A stretch of DNA of 64,000 bases from Hyphomicrobium_A sp963759735. GTDB taxonomy: Bacteria > Pseudomonadota > Alphaproteobacteria > Rhizobiales > Hyphomicrobiaceae. This document shows positions 17,051 to 25,676 of this stretch, in pieces; positions within the stretch are counted from its first letter, which is position 1, and every line of letters begins with the position of its first letter. The notes below the pieces were generated by a model, which made no database searches, was not told where the DNA came from, and saw nothing but the letters and a program-made list of their open reading frames with translations. The stretch lies in the NCBI GenBank assembly GCA_963759735.1, contig CAVXAF010000012.1:248001-312000 (forward strand), read 5' to 3'. The translations under genes and the position numbers were made by a program.

Positions 17051-18562
17051 TCAACGTCCGTAGCTGGTGACCTGGTAGTCGCGGGCGAGATTGCCAAAGC
17101 GCGTCAGGTGGCTTTCGAAGGCCAACTCGACCGTGCCGACGGGGCCGTGGCGCTGCTTGCCGATGATGACCTCGGCCTTGCCCGACACCTGCTGCATCTT
17201 GGCCATCCACTCCTGGAACTCGGCGGTACCTTCGGCCGGCTTCAGGCGCTCGGTGTAGTATTCCTCGCGGTAGACGAACATGACGACGTCGGCGTCCTGC
17301 TCGATCGAGCCCGACTCGCGCAGGTCTGAGAGCTGGGGACGCTTGTCCTCGCGGTTCTCGACTTGGCGCGACAGCTGTGACAGCGCGATGATCGGCACCG
17401 CCAGCTCCTTGGCGAGCGCCTTAAGGCCGGTGGTGATCTCGGTGATCTCCTGCACGCGGTTGGTCTCGCGCCGCGACGATCCCGTCAGTAGCTGCAAGTA
17501 GTCGACGATCAGCACGCCGAGGCCCTTCTGCCGCTTCAGCTTGCGAGCGCGCGCGGCCAGCTGGGCGATGGAAATGCCGCCTGTCTGATCGATGTAGAGC
17601 GGGCTTTCGCTCATCACGCGGCTGACCTCGACGAGCTTGCGGAACTCGTCTTCGTTGATCATGCCGCGCCGGATTTTCTCTGAGCCGATCTCTGCCTGCT
17701 CGGACAAAATACGCGTGGCTAGCTGCTCGGCCGACATTTCGAGCGAGAAGAAGCCGACGATGGCGCCGTCGACCGCCTTTATGGTGCCGTCCGGCTGCTG
17801 CTCTCCGCGATACGACTTGGCGATGTTATAGGCGATGTTGGTGGCCAGCGCCGTCTTACCCATCGAGGGTCGGCCGGCGAGAATGATGAGATCGGACGAC
17901 TGCAAGCCGCCCAACTTGTTGTCGAGATCGGACAGCCCGGTCGACAGGCCCGACAGATGCCCGTCGCGCTGGTAAGCGGCTCCCGCCATCTCGATCGCTG
18001 TGGTCAGCGCCGTGCCGAAGCCGAGGAAGCCTGAGCCGTACTTGCGCTGCTCGGCCAGTTCATAGAGGCGGCCTTCGGATTCCTCGATCTGCTTTTGCGG
18101 CGTCTGCTCGACGGTCGAGTCGTAGGCGCCGTTGACCATGTCCTCGCCGATGATGATCAGCGCGCGACGGGTGGCGAGGTCATAGACGGTGCGCCCGTAG
18201 TCCTCGGCGTTGATGATCGTCGTCGCCTTGCCGGCCAGCGATCCGAGATACTGGGGGACGGAGAGCGTCGGCGAGATCGGCTCGGCCGTCTCGAAGAAGG
18301 TGCGCAGCGTGATCGGCGTCGCCTGTTTGCCGGCGTGGATCAGCTTGCCGGCTGTCTCATAGATCTGCTGGTGCAGCGGATCGTAGAAGTGGTGCGGGTC
18401 GAGAAACGAGGAGACGCGGTCCATGGCCTCGTTGTTGACGAGGATGGCGCCGAGCAGCGCCTGCTCGGCCTCCAGGTTATGGGGCGCCTGACGGAACGGG
18501 AGAGACTTATCGGCCGAGACGGCGGCGAGCCTGTCTGAGATTTGGAGAGCGTTGTTTGCCAT
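17051..18562 (-). CDS. dnaB: Replicative DNA helicase DnaB
   Basis: Hexameric 5'-3' helicase of the replication fork; 503 aa. The N-terminal primase-interaction domain begins near PHNLEAEQALLGAIL. The RecA-like domain carries Walker A (GRPSMGKTA), Walker B (VLIVDYLQLL) and the DnaB QLSR segment (ALSQLSRQVE). There is no sign of an intein. The ATG 18562 start gives MANNALQIS. The upstream gap to rplI carries a notable inverted repeat. Confidence 0.97.
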   Translation of the reverse strand: MANNALQISDRLAAVSADKSLPFRQAPHNLEAEQALLGAILVNNEAMDRVSSFLDPHHFYDPLHQQIYETAGKLIHAGKQATPITLRTFFETAEPISPTLSVPQYLGSLAGKATTIINAEDYGRTVYDLATRRALIIIGEDMVNGAYDSTVEQTPQKQIEESEGRLYELAEQRKYGSGFLGFGTALTTAIEMAGAAYQRDGHLSGLSTGLSDLDNKLGGLQSSDLIILAGRPSMGKTALATNIAYNIAKSYRGEQQPDGTIKAVDGAIVGFFSLEMSAEQLATRILSEQAEIGSEKIRRGMINEDEFRKLVEVSRVMSESPLYIDQTGGISIAQLAARARKLKRQKGLGVLIVDYLQLLTGSSRRETNRVQEITEITTGLKALAKELAVPIIALSQLSRQVENREDKRPQLSDLRESGSIEQDADVVMFVYREEYYTERLKPAEGTAEFQEWMAKMQQVSGKAEVIIGKQRHGPVGTVELAFESHLTRFGNLARDYQVTSYGR

Positions 18563-18611
18563 CGGTCGACGGTATCCGATTCAATCGGGTCGTCGTCGAG
18601 AGGCGTCGGGG

Positions 18612-18651
18612 TCCCGTCCCCGCTATGCACGCTATGCACATGGGGACGGGA
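18612..18651. repeat. 10-bp inverted repeat enclosing two tandem 9-mers, between dnaB and rplI
   Basis: TCCCGTCCCC (18612-18621) is perfectly inverted as GGGGACGGGA (18642-18651). The 20-nt loop consists of GCTATGCAC twice in tandem plus AT. It lies downstream of rplI (stop 18683) and upstream of dnaB (start 18562), both on the minus strand. There is no U-tract, so it is not a standard intrinsic terminator; it could be an RNA-processing or attenuation hairpin. Confidence 0.7.
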
Positions 18652-18682
18652 ATTCGCTTGCTGATGCCGAATTGCCGATTCG

Positions 18683-19267
18683 TTACTCGGCCTGCGGCTC
18701 GTCGTCCTCGGCCGGGGCGCTGCCGGACTCGAACGCCTCGTCGGGATTGAACGTTTCGAGCTCGATCTTCTCTTCCTTGACCATCGTGACGTCCTCGCCA
18801 CGCTGCTGGCGCTCGGCCTCGTCCTCGGAGCGCGCCACGTTGAGCTGCACGCTGACGACGACTTCCGGATGCAACGCGACGCGCACCGGATGCAGGCCGA
18901 GGTTCTTGATCGGACGCTCGAGGATGACTTGGCGGCGGTCGATGGTGAAACCGCCTTCGGTCACCACCTCGGCGATGTCGCGCGTGGCGACGGAGCCGTA
19001 GAGCTGGCCGGTATCGCCGGCCGAGCGGATGGCAACGAAGATCTTCTTGTCGAGCTTTTCGGCGACGGCCTCGGCTTCCTTCTTCAGTTCGAGGTTGTTG
19101 GCCTCGAGCTGCGCGCGCTGGGTTTCGAACTGAGCGCGATTGTCGTCGGTGGCGCGCAGGGCCTTCTTCTGCGGCAGAAGGAAGTTGCGCGCATAGCCGT
19201 CCTTCACGTTGACGATGTCGCCCATCTGGCCGAGGCGGCCGATGCGCTGCAGCAGAATGACCTGCAT
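18683..19267 (-). CDS. rplI: 50S ribosomal protein L9
   Basis: L9, 194 aa, binds 23S rRNA near the L1 stalk. The N-terminal signature begins MQVILLQRIGRLGQMG and contains KDGYARNFLLPQKKA. The C-terminal tail is acidic (GSAPAEDDEPQAE), a common alphaproteobacterial extension. ATG 19267 has AGAAGGAG about 8 nt upstream; longer frames to 19393 are rejected. It is the last gene of rpsF-rpsR-DUF2232-rplI. Confidence 0.97.
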   Translation of the reverse strand: MQVILLQRIGRLGQMGDIVNVKDGYARNFLLPQKKALRATDDNRAQFETQRAQLEANNLELKKEAEAVAEKLDKKIFVAIRSAGDTGQLYGSVATRDIAEVVTEGGFTIDRRQVILERPIKNLGLHPVRVALHPEVVVSVQLNVARSEDEAERQQRGEDVTMVKEEKIELETFNPDEAFESGSAPAEDDEPQAE

Positions 19268-19313
19268 TTTGATAACTCCTTCTAGCTGTCTTGGTTGTTG
19301 CGTTCGCCGGCGC

Positions 19314-20273
19314 TCAGTTCGACGGCGGTTTGTCAGGTGGTGGTGTGATCTTGCGCATCGGCCAGATCGCCTCGGCGAGGCCGAGCAGGGCAATGGCGAG
19401 CGAGGCGACCGAGTTCATGACGAACAGCAGGGCATAGAGGCCCCACAGCGCGAATGGACGCCAGGAGCGTCCGCGCGTGGTGTAGTGCACGACGGCGAGG
19501 CCGAGCAGCACGTAGGCGAAGAACAGCGGGCCGGCGAAGGCGGTGGCGATCATGCCCGGCAGACCGGCGAGAAGCGCCGCGCCGGTGGCGAGAGCGAGCA
19601 GCAGCGGCGTGATCGGTGGATAAACGATCGCGGCGAGGTCCGGCCACGGGCGCGCCAGACGCCCGGAGGCGGACGTGATGCGCCCGGCCAGCCAGAAGTT
19701 GAACAGCAGGCTGCCCATGGTGGAGATGGCCGAAGCGGCCGGCAGCAGCGCCAGCGCGACGGAGGTTGCCTCGTCGATCTCGGCCGGCCCGAGCGTCGGC
19801 GCGTCGGGCATCTTCGGCAGCTCGTTGTCGACGAACGTTTGCAGCATGCCGCGTAGCGCGGTGCGCAGGGTTTCGATGTCGCCGCCAAGGAGGATGAGCG
19901 TCAGCGTGGCAAAGCCGCCGGCGAGCAGCGCCGCAGCAACGACAAGGCGGCCTGGCGGATACCACTCGACGGGGCCGTCGGCCGGCTGCCGGTTGAGCGA
20001 GGCGAGATAGACGAGCACGAGGGCCGGAATGGCCTGGCTGACGGCGAAGATGAGGGCGGCAACGCCGCTGCCGGCGGCCAGCACCAGCATAATGCCGACG
20101 AAGCCGGCGAGCGCGGTGGCGGTCGGACCGAGCGCCAGACCGGCCATGAACAGCGGAAGCGAGGTGAGGAGGAACAGGACCATGCGCATGAGCAATGGTC
20201 CGGTGGTCGCCGAGGCGAACACCACCGCCGAGACAAGCCCGGCACCGAGCGCGATGAGCAGACGATACGGCAT
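19314..20273 (-). CDS. DUF2232 family multi-pass membrane protein
   Basis: A 319-aa protein with about eight hydrophobic segments (for example LLIALGAGLVSAVVF, LFFAYVLLGLAVV). A DUF2232 membrane protein between rpsR and rplI is a recurrent arrangement in Hyphomicrobiales; its function is not known to me. ATG 20273 (MPYRLLIAL) is chosen over the longer frame to 20345, which lacks a ribosome site. Similarity to substrate-binding (S-component-like) membrane proteins of this DUF has been suggested, but nothing here tests it. Confidence 0.8.
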   Translation of the reverse strand: MPYRLLIALGAGLVSAVVFASATTGPLLMRMVLFLLTSLPLFMAGLALGPTATALAGFVGIMLVLAAGSGVAALIFAVSQAIPALVLVYLASLNRQPADGPVEWYPPGRLVVAAALLAGGFATLTLILLGGDIETLRTALRGMLQTFVDNELPKMPDAPTLGPAEIDEATSVALALLPAASAISTMGSLLFNFWLAGRITSASGRLARPWPDLAAIVYPPITPLLLALATGAALLAGLPGMIATAFAGPLFFAYVLLGLAVVHYTTRGRSWRPFALWGLYALLFVMNSVASLAIALLGLAEAIWPMRKITPPPDKPPSN

Positions 20274-20406
20274 CACAACCAGCTGTCCCGCGGTTTGCGC
20301 GGTTAGAGGCGAGCACGCGACCCGCCCCAACCTCGTACCGCCCACTTCCGGGTCGGCACTTATGGGGTAGACGGCGCCGGACCTAACGGCCCGACGCCGG
20401 AGTTTT

Positions 20407-20658
20407 CTACTTCAGAACGTAAGGCAGCAGCCCGAGGAAGCGCGAGCGCTTGATGGCGCGCGCAAGCTCACGCTGCTTTTTCGCCGAAACGGCCGTGATG
20501 CGGCTCGGTACGATCTTGCCGCGCTCGGAAACGTAGCGGCCAAGCAGGCGCACGTCCTTGTAGTCGATCTTCGGCGCATGCTGACCCGAGAACGGGCAGG
20601 TCTTGCGGCGACGATGGAAGGGACGGCGTGCCGGACCTGGTGTTGCGATCTCAGCCAT
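20407..20658 (-). CDS. rpsR: 30S ribosomal protein S18
   Basis: S18, 83 aa, full length, forms a heterodimer with S6 on the 30S platform. Recognisable core: RRKTCPFSG, IDYKDVRLLGRYVSERGKI, and the C-terminal SRFLGLLPYV. It follows rpsF by 3 nt in the same operon. Confidence 0.98.
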   Translation of the reverse strand: MAEIATPGPARRPFHRRRKTCPFSGQHAPKIDYKDVRLLGRYVSERGKIVPSRITAVSAKKQRELARAIKRSRFLGLLPYVLK

Positions 20659-20661
20659 TGT

Positions 20662-21264
20662 CTATTCCTCCGAGCCGGTCGTGGGCGTGGTGCCGCCTTC
20701 GCGCGGCGGGCGGGGTCCGCGGTCGCCATCGCGCGGCGGGCCACCGCCCTCACGCGGAGGACGGGGACGGAAGGTCGAGCCTTCGCGGTCACCGCCGCGG
20801 AAGCCGCCACCACCGCCGCCGCCGCGATCACGGTCGCCGCCGCGGAAGCCGCCGCCACCGCCACCGCCACCGCGGAAGCCGCCGCCACCGCCACCTCGGC
20901 CGCCGAAGCCGCCACGGTCACGATCGCCGCGCTCGTCGCGGTCGCCCTTGCGCATCATGACCGACGGCTCGGTCTCGTGCGCCTCAACCTTCACGGTGAG
21001 GAAGCGGAGGATTTCGGTCGACAGGCCCATGCGACGCTCCATCTCGGCAACGGCGGCCGGCGGGGCATCGATGTTGAGCAGCGAGAAGTGGGCTTTGCGG
21101 CTCTTCTTGATCTTGTACGCGAGGCCCTTGACGCCCCAGTACTCGCTTTTGGTGATCTTGCCGCCACCCTGCTCGATGAGATCGGAGAATTCTTTGGTGA
21201 GCGCCTCGACCTGCGTGTTCGAGACGTCCTGGCGTGCCAGGAAGACATGCTCGTATAGCGGCAT
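20662..21264 (-). CDS. rpsF: 30S ribosomal protein S6 with long Gly/Arg/Asp-rich C-terminal tail
   Basis: S6, 200 aa versus about 95-135 in most bacteria. The ferredoxin-like core (MPLYEHVFLARQD, GVKGLAYKIKKSRKAHF) spans about residues 1-95. From about residue 118 the protein becomes a repetitive tail of Arg-Gly-Gly, Gly runs and Arg-Asp units, ending in Glu-Glu. Such extended S6 tails occur in several Hyphomicrobiales. ATG 21264 is chosen by homology; the frame to 21402 is not supported. A candidate promoter lies about 185-210 nt upstream. Confidence 0.95.
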   Translation of the reverse strand: MPLYEHVFLARQDVSNTQVEALTKEFSDLIEQGGGKITKSEYWGVKGLAYKIKKSRKAHFSLLNIDAPPAAVAEMERRMGLSTEILRFLTVKVEAHETEPSVMMRKGDRDERGDRDRGGFGGRGGGGGGFRGGGGGGGGFRGGDRDRGGGGGGGFRGGDREGSTFRPRPPREGGGPPRDGDRGPRPPREGGTTPTTGSEE

Positions 21265-21628
21265 GCGGATAGCCTTTCCTTTTGTTCGTGCCGCCCCGGC
21301 GCAAAGCCCCTTATGGACCCCAGAAAGGCCCAAGCAGGTCACCCATGAGAGCGAAGACACCGGGAACCGGGCCTTTGACGGCCCTGCTGCACCCATTTGC
21401 ACAGGTCAGCTCCCCGTTCAGCCTCCAGCCGAAGCGAGCAAGGGGCGGGTTATAGCGAAATTCTCGCCACCCGCAAGCCTGCGGCGCGGCGCCAAGGCGT
21501 GAGGTGATCGGCGCCATCCCTGTTTGCTGGGATGTTGCGCGTTGTTCCCTGCACGACAGCGCCGCCCGACCACCTCGCATAGTCCTCCCGTGGGCCCAGC
21601 GCATCGCTGCGGCGTTCGGAGAAAGCCA
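21265..21628. other. Intergenic region with divergent control sequence; no gene seen
   Basis: About 360 nt between the rpsF start and the next small plus-strand gene. It holds the rpsF leader and candidate promoter. Open frames on both strands have no usable ribosome site or protein-like composition. No terminator is visible. Confidence 0.5.
21449..21476 (-). promoter_or_regulatory. Candidate promoter of the rpsF operon
   Basis: On the minus strand TTGCGG (21471-21476) and TATAAC (21449-21454) are separated by 16 nt, a fair match to housekeeping promoters. Transcription would start about 175 nt before the rpsF ATG, leaving a leader long enough for the S6:S18 autoregulation known in other bacteria. 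I could not identify that motif by eye. Confidence 0.4.
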
Positions 21629-21838
21629 ATGGCTATGGTTCGCAGATGGGCGATTTTCAGGGTCGATGAGGAATTCCACGTCCAGGTGGGCTCACATCCC
21701 AATAAGGGGCTGGCCGCCATGGAGGCATTGCGTCTGGCCGACTGCACCGGCATGGCGCACCACGTCGCCGAGCAGATCATCTCGCGGCACGCCGCGCTTG
21801 AGCAACAAATCCGGCCGCTTGTCGGGCGCCGCGTCTAG
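21629..21838 (+). CDS. Small hypothetical protein (69 aa)
   Basis: Begins MAMVRRWAIFRVDEEF, with GGAGAAAGCC directly before ATG 21629, a good ribosome site. The product is soluble, with a predicted helical second half (MAHHVAEQIISRHAALEQQ). Codon use looks like its neighbours. I recognise no family. The much longer overlapping frame starting at 21504 has Trp/Ser/Arg-rich shadow composition and is not a gene. Confidence 0.5.
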   Translation: MAMVRRWAIFRVDEEFHVQVGSHPNKGLAAMEALRLADCTGMAHHVAEQIISRHAALEQQIRPLVGRRV

Positions 21839-21869
21839 CAAACAGACTGTCTAGAACTGCCGGTTGGGG

Positions 21870-22049
21870 TTAGCTGCCTTTACCCGACCAGCGGGTCTGC
21901 GGCCGCGAGCGTTCGGCGATATCGCGTTCAAGTAAGCGTCGCAGGGCGCGCTCGATATCGGGCTTCGGCGCGGCGAGAGTCCTCTCGATCTCGGTTTTAA
22001 GCTGCTGGCCAATCACCATGAGGGCTTCTCTTTGCTTGTCGCTAACCAT
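21870..22049 (-). CDS. Small hypothetical protein (59-76 aa)
   Basis: From ATG 22049 it reads MVSDKQREALMVIGQQ, an amphipathic, charged, mostly helical protein that ends WSGKGS. A TTG at 22100 would add 17 residues; neither start has a strong Shine-Dalgarno. It converges on the 69-aa gene at 21629-21838. No family is recognised. Confidence 0.45.
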   Translation of the reverse strand: MVSDKQREALMVIGQQLKTEIERTLAAPKPDIERALRRLLERDIAERSRPQTRWSGKGS

Positions 22050-22257
22050 GGGGCTGTGTCCGCATAGAAGGTCAACGGCGCTGTACGCTGCACGTTCCAA
22101 GCGTGCGGCTGTTCGCCGAATTTTTTTAATTAATTCAGCCTTTCAGGAGAAACGCATTTGCCGCTCGGCGGTTATCGCCTGTAGGCTACCGCAGTGCGGT
22201 ATGGGGGATGATGTCGCGGTCGGGAGCAGTTCCTCCGACCTCACCAAGGATGTGCCG

Positions 22258-22606
22258 ATGCCCACGCGTAAGAAGCCCGCCCGGCGACCAACCGCCGCGT
22301 CAAAGTCGACTGCTGCGAAGGCAAAACTGAGCCGCGCCGCCAAGACGCAAGCGCTCGCCATTACTGAGGCGGTGAAGCGCGAGCCACTGCAGGCGCGCTT
22401 TCGCGCCGACGCTGATGCTGGAGCCGCTGCGCCGCACGATGGTCAACGGTCAGCTGGCGCTGCTGAGCATGATGACCGCTTGGTCGCCGACGCACATGAT
22501 TGTCCGTCAGCAGGCAGCGTTCTGGGAGGGTTTTGCATCTCCCGATTCCGAGCCGAAAGCGCCCCCGCGCAAGCGGACGGCGGCGAAGCGCGCGCGCAAA
22601 AAGTAG
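22258..22606 (+). pseudogene. Small basic hypothetical protein, frame interrupted
   Basis: The first frame starts MPTRKKPARRPTAAS at ATG 22258 with AAGGA 7 nt upstream: a lysine/alanine/arginine-rich N-terminus like those of phasin-like or nucleoid-associated proteins. A second frame, one base on, gives LEPLRRTMVNGQLALLSMMT and ends in a basic tail (KRTAAKRARKK) at 22606. The second frame has a stop at 22373-22375, so the switch must lie between 22376 and about 22430; one extra base near 22414 would join them (length 349 = 3n+1). The join looks natural: hydrophobic middle, basic termini. The function is unknown. Confidence 0.5.
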
Positions 22607-22639
22607 CCAGAGCCGGCCGATAGACGACGCAAGCGCCGT

Positions 22640-23044
22640 CTATTGGCGAACCACCTCGCCAGCGTCGATGAGGACATCCTCGACGTGCCACATGGTGTGG
22701 GCGGCAAACAGCGTTCCGTCGACCTCCACGCGACTGCCGATGGGCAGGTCCGTGCCAACTGCTTCGCCGGCGATCTGCACCCGCGTCACCGGCTCGGCGA
22801 GGCTTTCAGGTGCGAACTCCTCGTCGGCGGCGGGCTTGGGTGCGTCGACGCACACCGGGCCGGCAAGCTCCAGGTAGACGTAGTCGAACGCTCCCTGCAC
22901 ATCGTGTTTGCCCTGCCCGGTCTTGAGAACGCCTTCGAGCTTCACCGGCGTATCGAACATTATGCGTTCGTCGCCTTCACAGGCGATGGCTGGGGGCGCG
23001 CCGGCGACGGCGGCAAGCAGCGCCAAAAGAATGAGCTGCGGCAT
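22640..23044 (-). CDS. Secreted hypothetical protein, DUF4431-like
   Basis: 134 aa with a signal peptide ending near PPAIAC. The mature part reads as a small beta-rich domain with an OB-like pattern (VKLEGVLKTGQG, GSRVEVDGTLFAAHTMWH). The phrase GTLFAAHTMWHVEDV resembles DUF4431-type periplasmic proteins, but I hold this only as a suggestion. It begins with ATG 23044 and stands alone. Confidence 0.6.
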   Translation of the reverse strand: MPQLILLALLAAVAGAPPAIACEGDERIMFDTPVKLEGVLKTGQGKHDVQGAFDYVYLELAGPVCVDAPKPAADEEFAPESLAEPVTRVQIAGEAVGTDLPIGSRVEVDGTLFAAHTMWHVEDVLIDAGEVVRQ

Positions 23045-23117
23045 GAGCCATCCTGTGTTCGCTCAGCTTGAGTAACACGGGTGTGGCGGACGCGTCTGCC
23101 GTCGACGCGGAGCAGTA

Positions 23118-23375
23118 TTAAGGTCCGCTGCGCGGCTCGAGGGCGCGGGTGATGCGGCAGCCTTCCACGACGTGCAGCGCCACCTCCCGCAGCCGCTGCG
23201 GATCGCGCTGTCCGACGCGGACCGCGGTCATGATGCGCTGGGCCAGCGCCCGGCGGATACCCGACTTCTCGGGGTCAGCCCGGATGCCGCTGCGCGCTTC
23301 GATGTCGTCCCAGGCGTCCTCAAGCGCGCGGCCCATGAGGTCGACGAGTTCGGGATCTAAGGATCGATGCGGCAT
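23118..23375 (-). CDS. Hypothetical protein (85 aa), helical
   Basis: From ATG 23375 (MPHRSLDPELVDLMGRALED) with GGGGA upstream. It is charged and helical, with a segment RRALAQRIMTAVRVGQRD resembling small alphaproteobacterial proteins often left as hypothetical. No signal or membrane segment. A longer frame to 23411 has no better start. Confidence 0.55.
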   Translation of the reverse strand: MPHRSLDPELVDLMGRALEDAWDDIEARSGIRADPEKSGIRRALAQRIMTAVRVGQRDPQRLREVALHVVEGCRITRALEPRSGP

Positions 23376-23630
23376 GGCAAATCCCCTGTGTCTGACGCGC
23401 GTCCTGACCATGCAATGCTAACGGCTTGATGACAGTCCCGGATTTGAGCGCTTCCGCGGGGCAAGGTCAGCAACAGCGGGGCCCGTGTACACGGTGGGTC
23501 TGGGTCTGCGCTACCACCATGGAAGCTGGGGTGGGCGGTGTCAGCGATCTCGGTCGGGGCGACGGCTTGACAGCAGCTGGCGGGCCGTGTTCTTGCCAGC
23601 CGGACCGTCACAGAAGCCTTCCAAAAAAGC

Positions 23631-24578
23631 ATGGCCATCGCATTTGTATTTCCCGGACAGGGGAGCCAGGACGTCGGCATGGGCCGCGAACTGGCGCAGA
23701 CCTATGCGTCTGCCCGCGAGGTGTTCGAGGAAGTCGATGCGGCCCTGGGTCAGAACCTTTCACAGATCATGTGGGAGGGTCCCAAAGAGACCCTGACGCT
23801 GACAGAGAACGCCCAGCCGGCGCTGATGGCGGTATCGATGGCTGTGATGCGTGTGCTCGAGAAGGAACATGGGTTCGTTCTCAAGGACAAAGTGAAGTTC
23901 GTCGCCGGGCATTCACTGGGCGAATATTCCGCGCTGGCCGCGGCCGGCGCCTTCTCGCTCGCCGATGCGGCGCGCCTGTTGAAGCTGCGCGGGCAAGCCA
24001 TGCAGGCGGCTGTACCGGTGGGCAAAGGCGCCATGACGGCGCTGCTCGGCGTCGGCATCGAGGTGGCGCGGAAGGTCGCCGAGGCTGCGGCCCAGGGCGA
24101 AGTTTGCCAGGTCGCCAACGACAACGAGCCGACGCAGGTCGTGCTGTCGGGCGAGAAGACCGCACTCGATCGTGTGCCAGAAATCGGCAAAGCGCATGGG
24201 GTGCGCCGCGCTGTACCGCTACCGGTATCCGCGCCCTTCCACTGTGCGCTGATGCAACCTGCCGCCGAGGCGATGCGCGCGGCGCTGGCCAACGTGCAAG
24301 TCAATGCGCCGGTCGTGCCGGTCATTGCCAACGTCGTGGCAACACCGATCAACGATCCCGATGAAATCAAGAAGCGCCTCGTCGAGCAGGTGACGGGCAC
24401 GGTGCGCTGGCGCGAGTGTGTTACCTACATGACCGCCAACGGCATCACGGATGTCTATGAGATCGGCGCCGGCAAGGTGCTCGCCGGGCTCGCCAAGCGC
24501 ATTGACGGTGCGCTCAACGCAACCAGCATCGGCACGCCGGCCGACATCGACGCGGCATTCGCGCGTCTCAACTCCTAG
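23631..24578 (+). CDS. fabD: Malonyl CoA-acyl carrier protein transacylase
   Basis: Loads malonyl groups onto ACP for type II fatty-acid synthesis; 315 aa. FPGQGSQ lies at the N-terminus, GHSLGEYS holds the active-site Ser (about residue 95), and SAPFHCALM supplies the catalytic His. It lies 12 nt before fabG. A TTGACA (23567-23572) about 60 nt upstream could be part of its promoter, but I see no matching -10. Confidence 0.96.
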   Translation: MAIAFVFPGQGSQDVGMGRELAQTYASAREVFEEVDAALGQNLSQIMWEGPKETLTLTENAQPALMAVSMAVMRVLEKEHGFVLKDKVKFVAGHSLGEYSALAAAGAFSLADAARLLKLRGQAMQAAVPVGKGAMTALLGVGIEVARKVAEAAAQGEVCQVANDNEPTQVVLSGEKTALDRVPEIGKAHGVRRAVPLPVSAPFHCALMQPAAEAMRAALANVQVNAPVVPVIANVVATPINDPDEIKKRLVEQVTGTVRWRECVTYMTANGITDVYEIGAGKVLAGLAKRIDGALNATSIGTPADIDAAFARLNS

Positions 24579-24590
24579 AAGGGCCCCAAG

Positions 24591-25334
24591 ATGTTCGACC
24601 TGAAAGGCAAGACCGCCCTCGTCACCGGCGCGACCGGAGGCATCGGCGGCGCCATCGCCCGCGCGCTGCACGCGCAGGGCGCCACCGTCGCCGTCTCGGG
24701 TCGCCAAGCCGATAAGCTGGAAGCGCTGGCTCAGGAATTCGGTGAGCGCGGCCACGTGCTGCCCTGCGACCTTGGCAACCGCGCCGAGGTCGGCAAGCTC
24801 ATCGACCAGGCCGTCGCCAAGCTCGGGCGCCTCGACATTCTCGTCAATAACGCCGGGCTGACGCGCGACAACCTGTTCATGGTGATGAAGGATGAGCAGT
24901 GGGATGAGGTGATCGCCGTCAACCTCACCTCGACGTTCATGCTGTGCCGCGCTGCCGCTCGCGCCATGTTGAGAGCGAAGCCTAACTTCGGGCGCATCAT
25001 CAACATCGCCTCGGTGTCGGGCGTTTTCGGCAATCCGGGGCAGGGCAACTATGCCGCCTCCAAGGCCGGCATGATCGGCATGACCAAGTCGCTAGCGCGC
25101 GAGGTTGCCCCGCGCGGCATAACCGCCAACTGCATCGCGCCGGGCTTCATTTCGACACCCATGACCTCGGCCTTGAACCCCAAGCAGACCGAAGAGATCG
25201 CCAAGATGATCCCGCAGCAGCGCTTTGGCGTGCCCGATGAAATCGCCGCAGGTGTTGTCTATCTCGCGAGTGCCGAAGCTGGCTACATCACCGGGCAGAC
25301 GCTGCACATCAACGGCGGCATGGCGATGGTTTGA
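24591..25334 (+). CDS. fabG: 3-oxoacyl-[acyl-carrier-protein] reductase
   Basis: NADPH-dependent ketoreduction in fatty-acid elongation; 247 aa, canonical length. TGATGGIG cofactor loop, NNAGLTRDN, Ser in ASVSG, YAASKAG with the Tyr-Lys pair, and the C-terminal YITGQTLHINGG typical of FabG. It is co-directional with fabD; the genomic context makes FabG far more likely than a generic SDR. Confidence 0.96.
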   Translation: MFDLKGKTALVTGATGGIGGAIARALHAQGATVAVSGRQADKLEALAQEFGERGHVLPCDLGNRAEVGKLIDQAVAKLGRLDILVNNAGLTRDNLFMVMKDEQWDEVIAVNLTSTFMLCRAAARAMLRAKPNFGRIINIASVSGVFGNPGQGNYAASKAGMIGMTKSLAREVAPRGITANCIAPGFISTPMTSALNPKQTEEIAKMIPQQRFGVPDEIAAGVVYLASAEAGYITGQTLHINGGMAMV

Positions 25335-25676
25335 GCCCCATGGTAAATGTGTATCAGCTGCTCCTACCGCTTGGTCCGTCTGGGGAATTTTGGTCGCAAG
25401 CCAATCCCTCTGATCGCGCCCCGCAGTGCTGGCCAAGCCCAAATAAGTGTGTTAACGAGCCGAACGGTTTTTCGGCCCTCGGCACGTCTGCGCGAGTAAA
25501 CGAAGGGCCGAGTTTCGGCCGCCGCACGGAGTGCGAACAAGTGGGATAGCCGCGTCGTTTCAATACCCGCCGGCGATCCGCGCCTCTATACATGCAGAGG
25601 CGCAGAACCGGGTCACGGGCTAGTCCAAGCAACCGAATTAACGAACTGCCAAGAGCAACCGACGCGAGGGAAGACG
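25335..25676. other. Intergenic region upstream of acpP with two small hairpins
   Basis: 342 nt without a credible gene. Two perfect stems are present: GCCGAA/TTCGGC (25459-25464 with 25471-25476) and GGCCGA/TCGGCC (25506-25511 with 25515-25520). They share a complementary core, so alternative pairing is possible. Neither is followed by a T-run. The separate leader fits independent, high expression of acpP. Confidence 0.5.

Noticed and set aside
20700..20950. Dense short repeats that resemble a repeat array or CRISPR
   Set aside because: They are codons of the Gly/Arg-rich S6 tail in frame; there are no equal-length spacers.
23567..23600. TTGACA upstream of fabD as a promoter
   Set aside because: No acceptable -10 element lies 16-18 nt downstream; noted only in the fabD entry.
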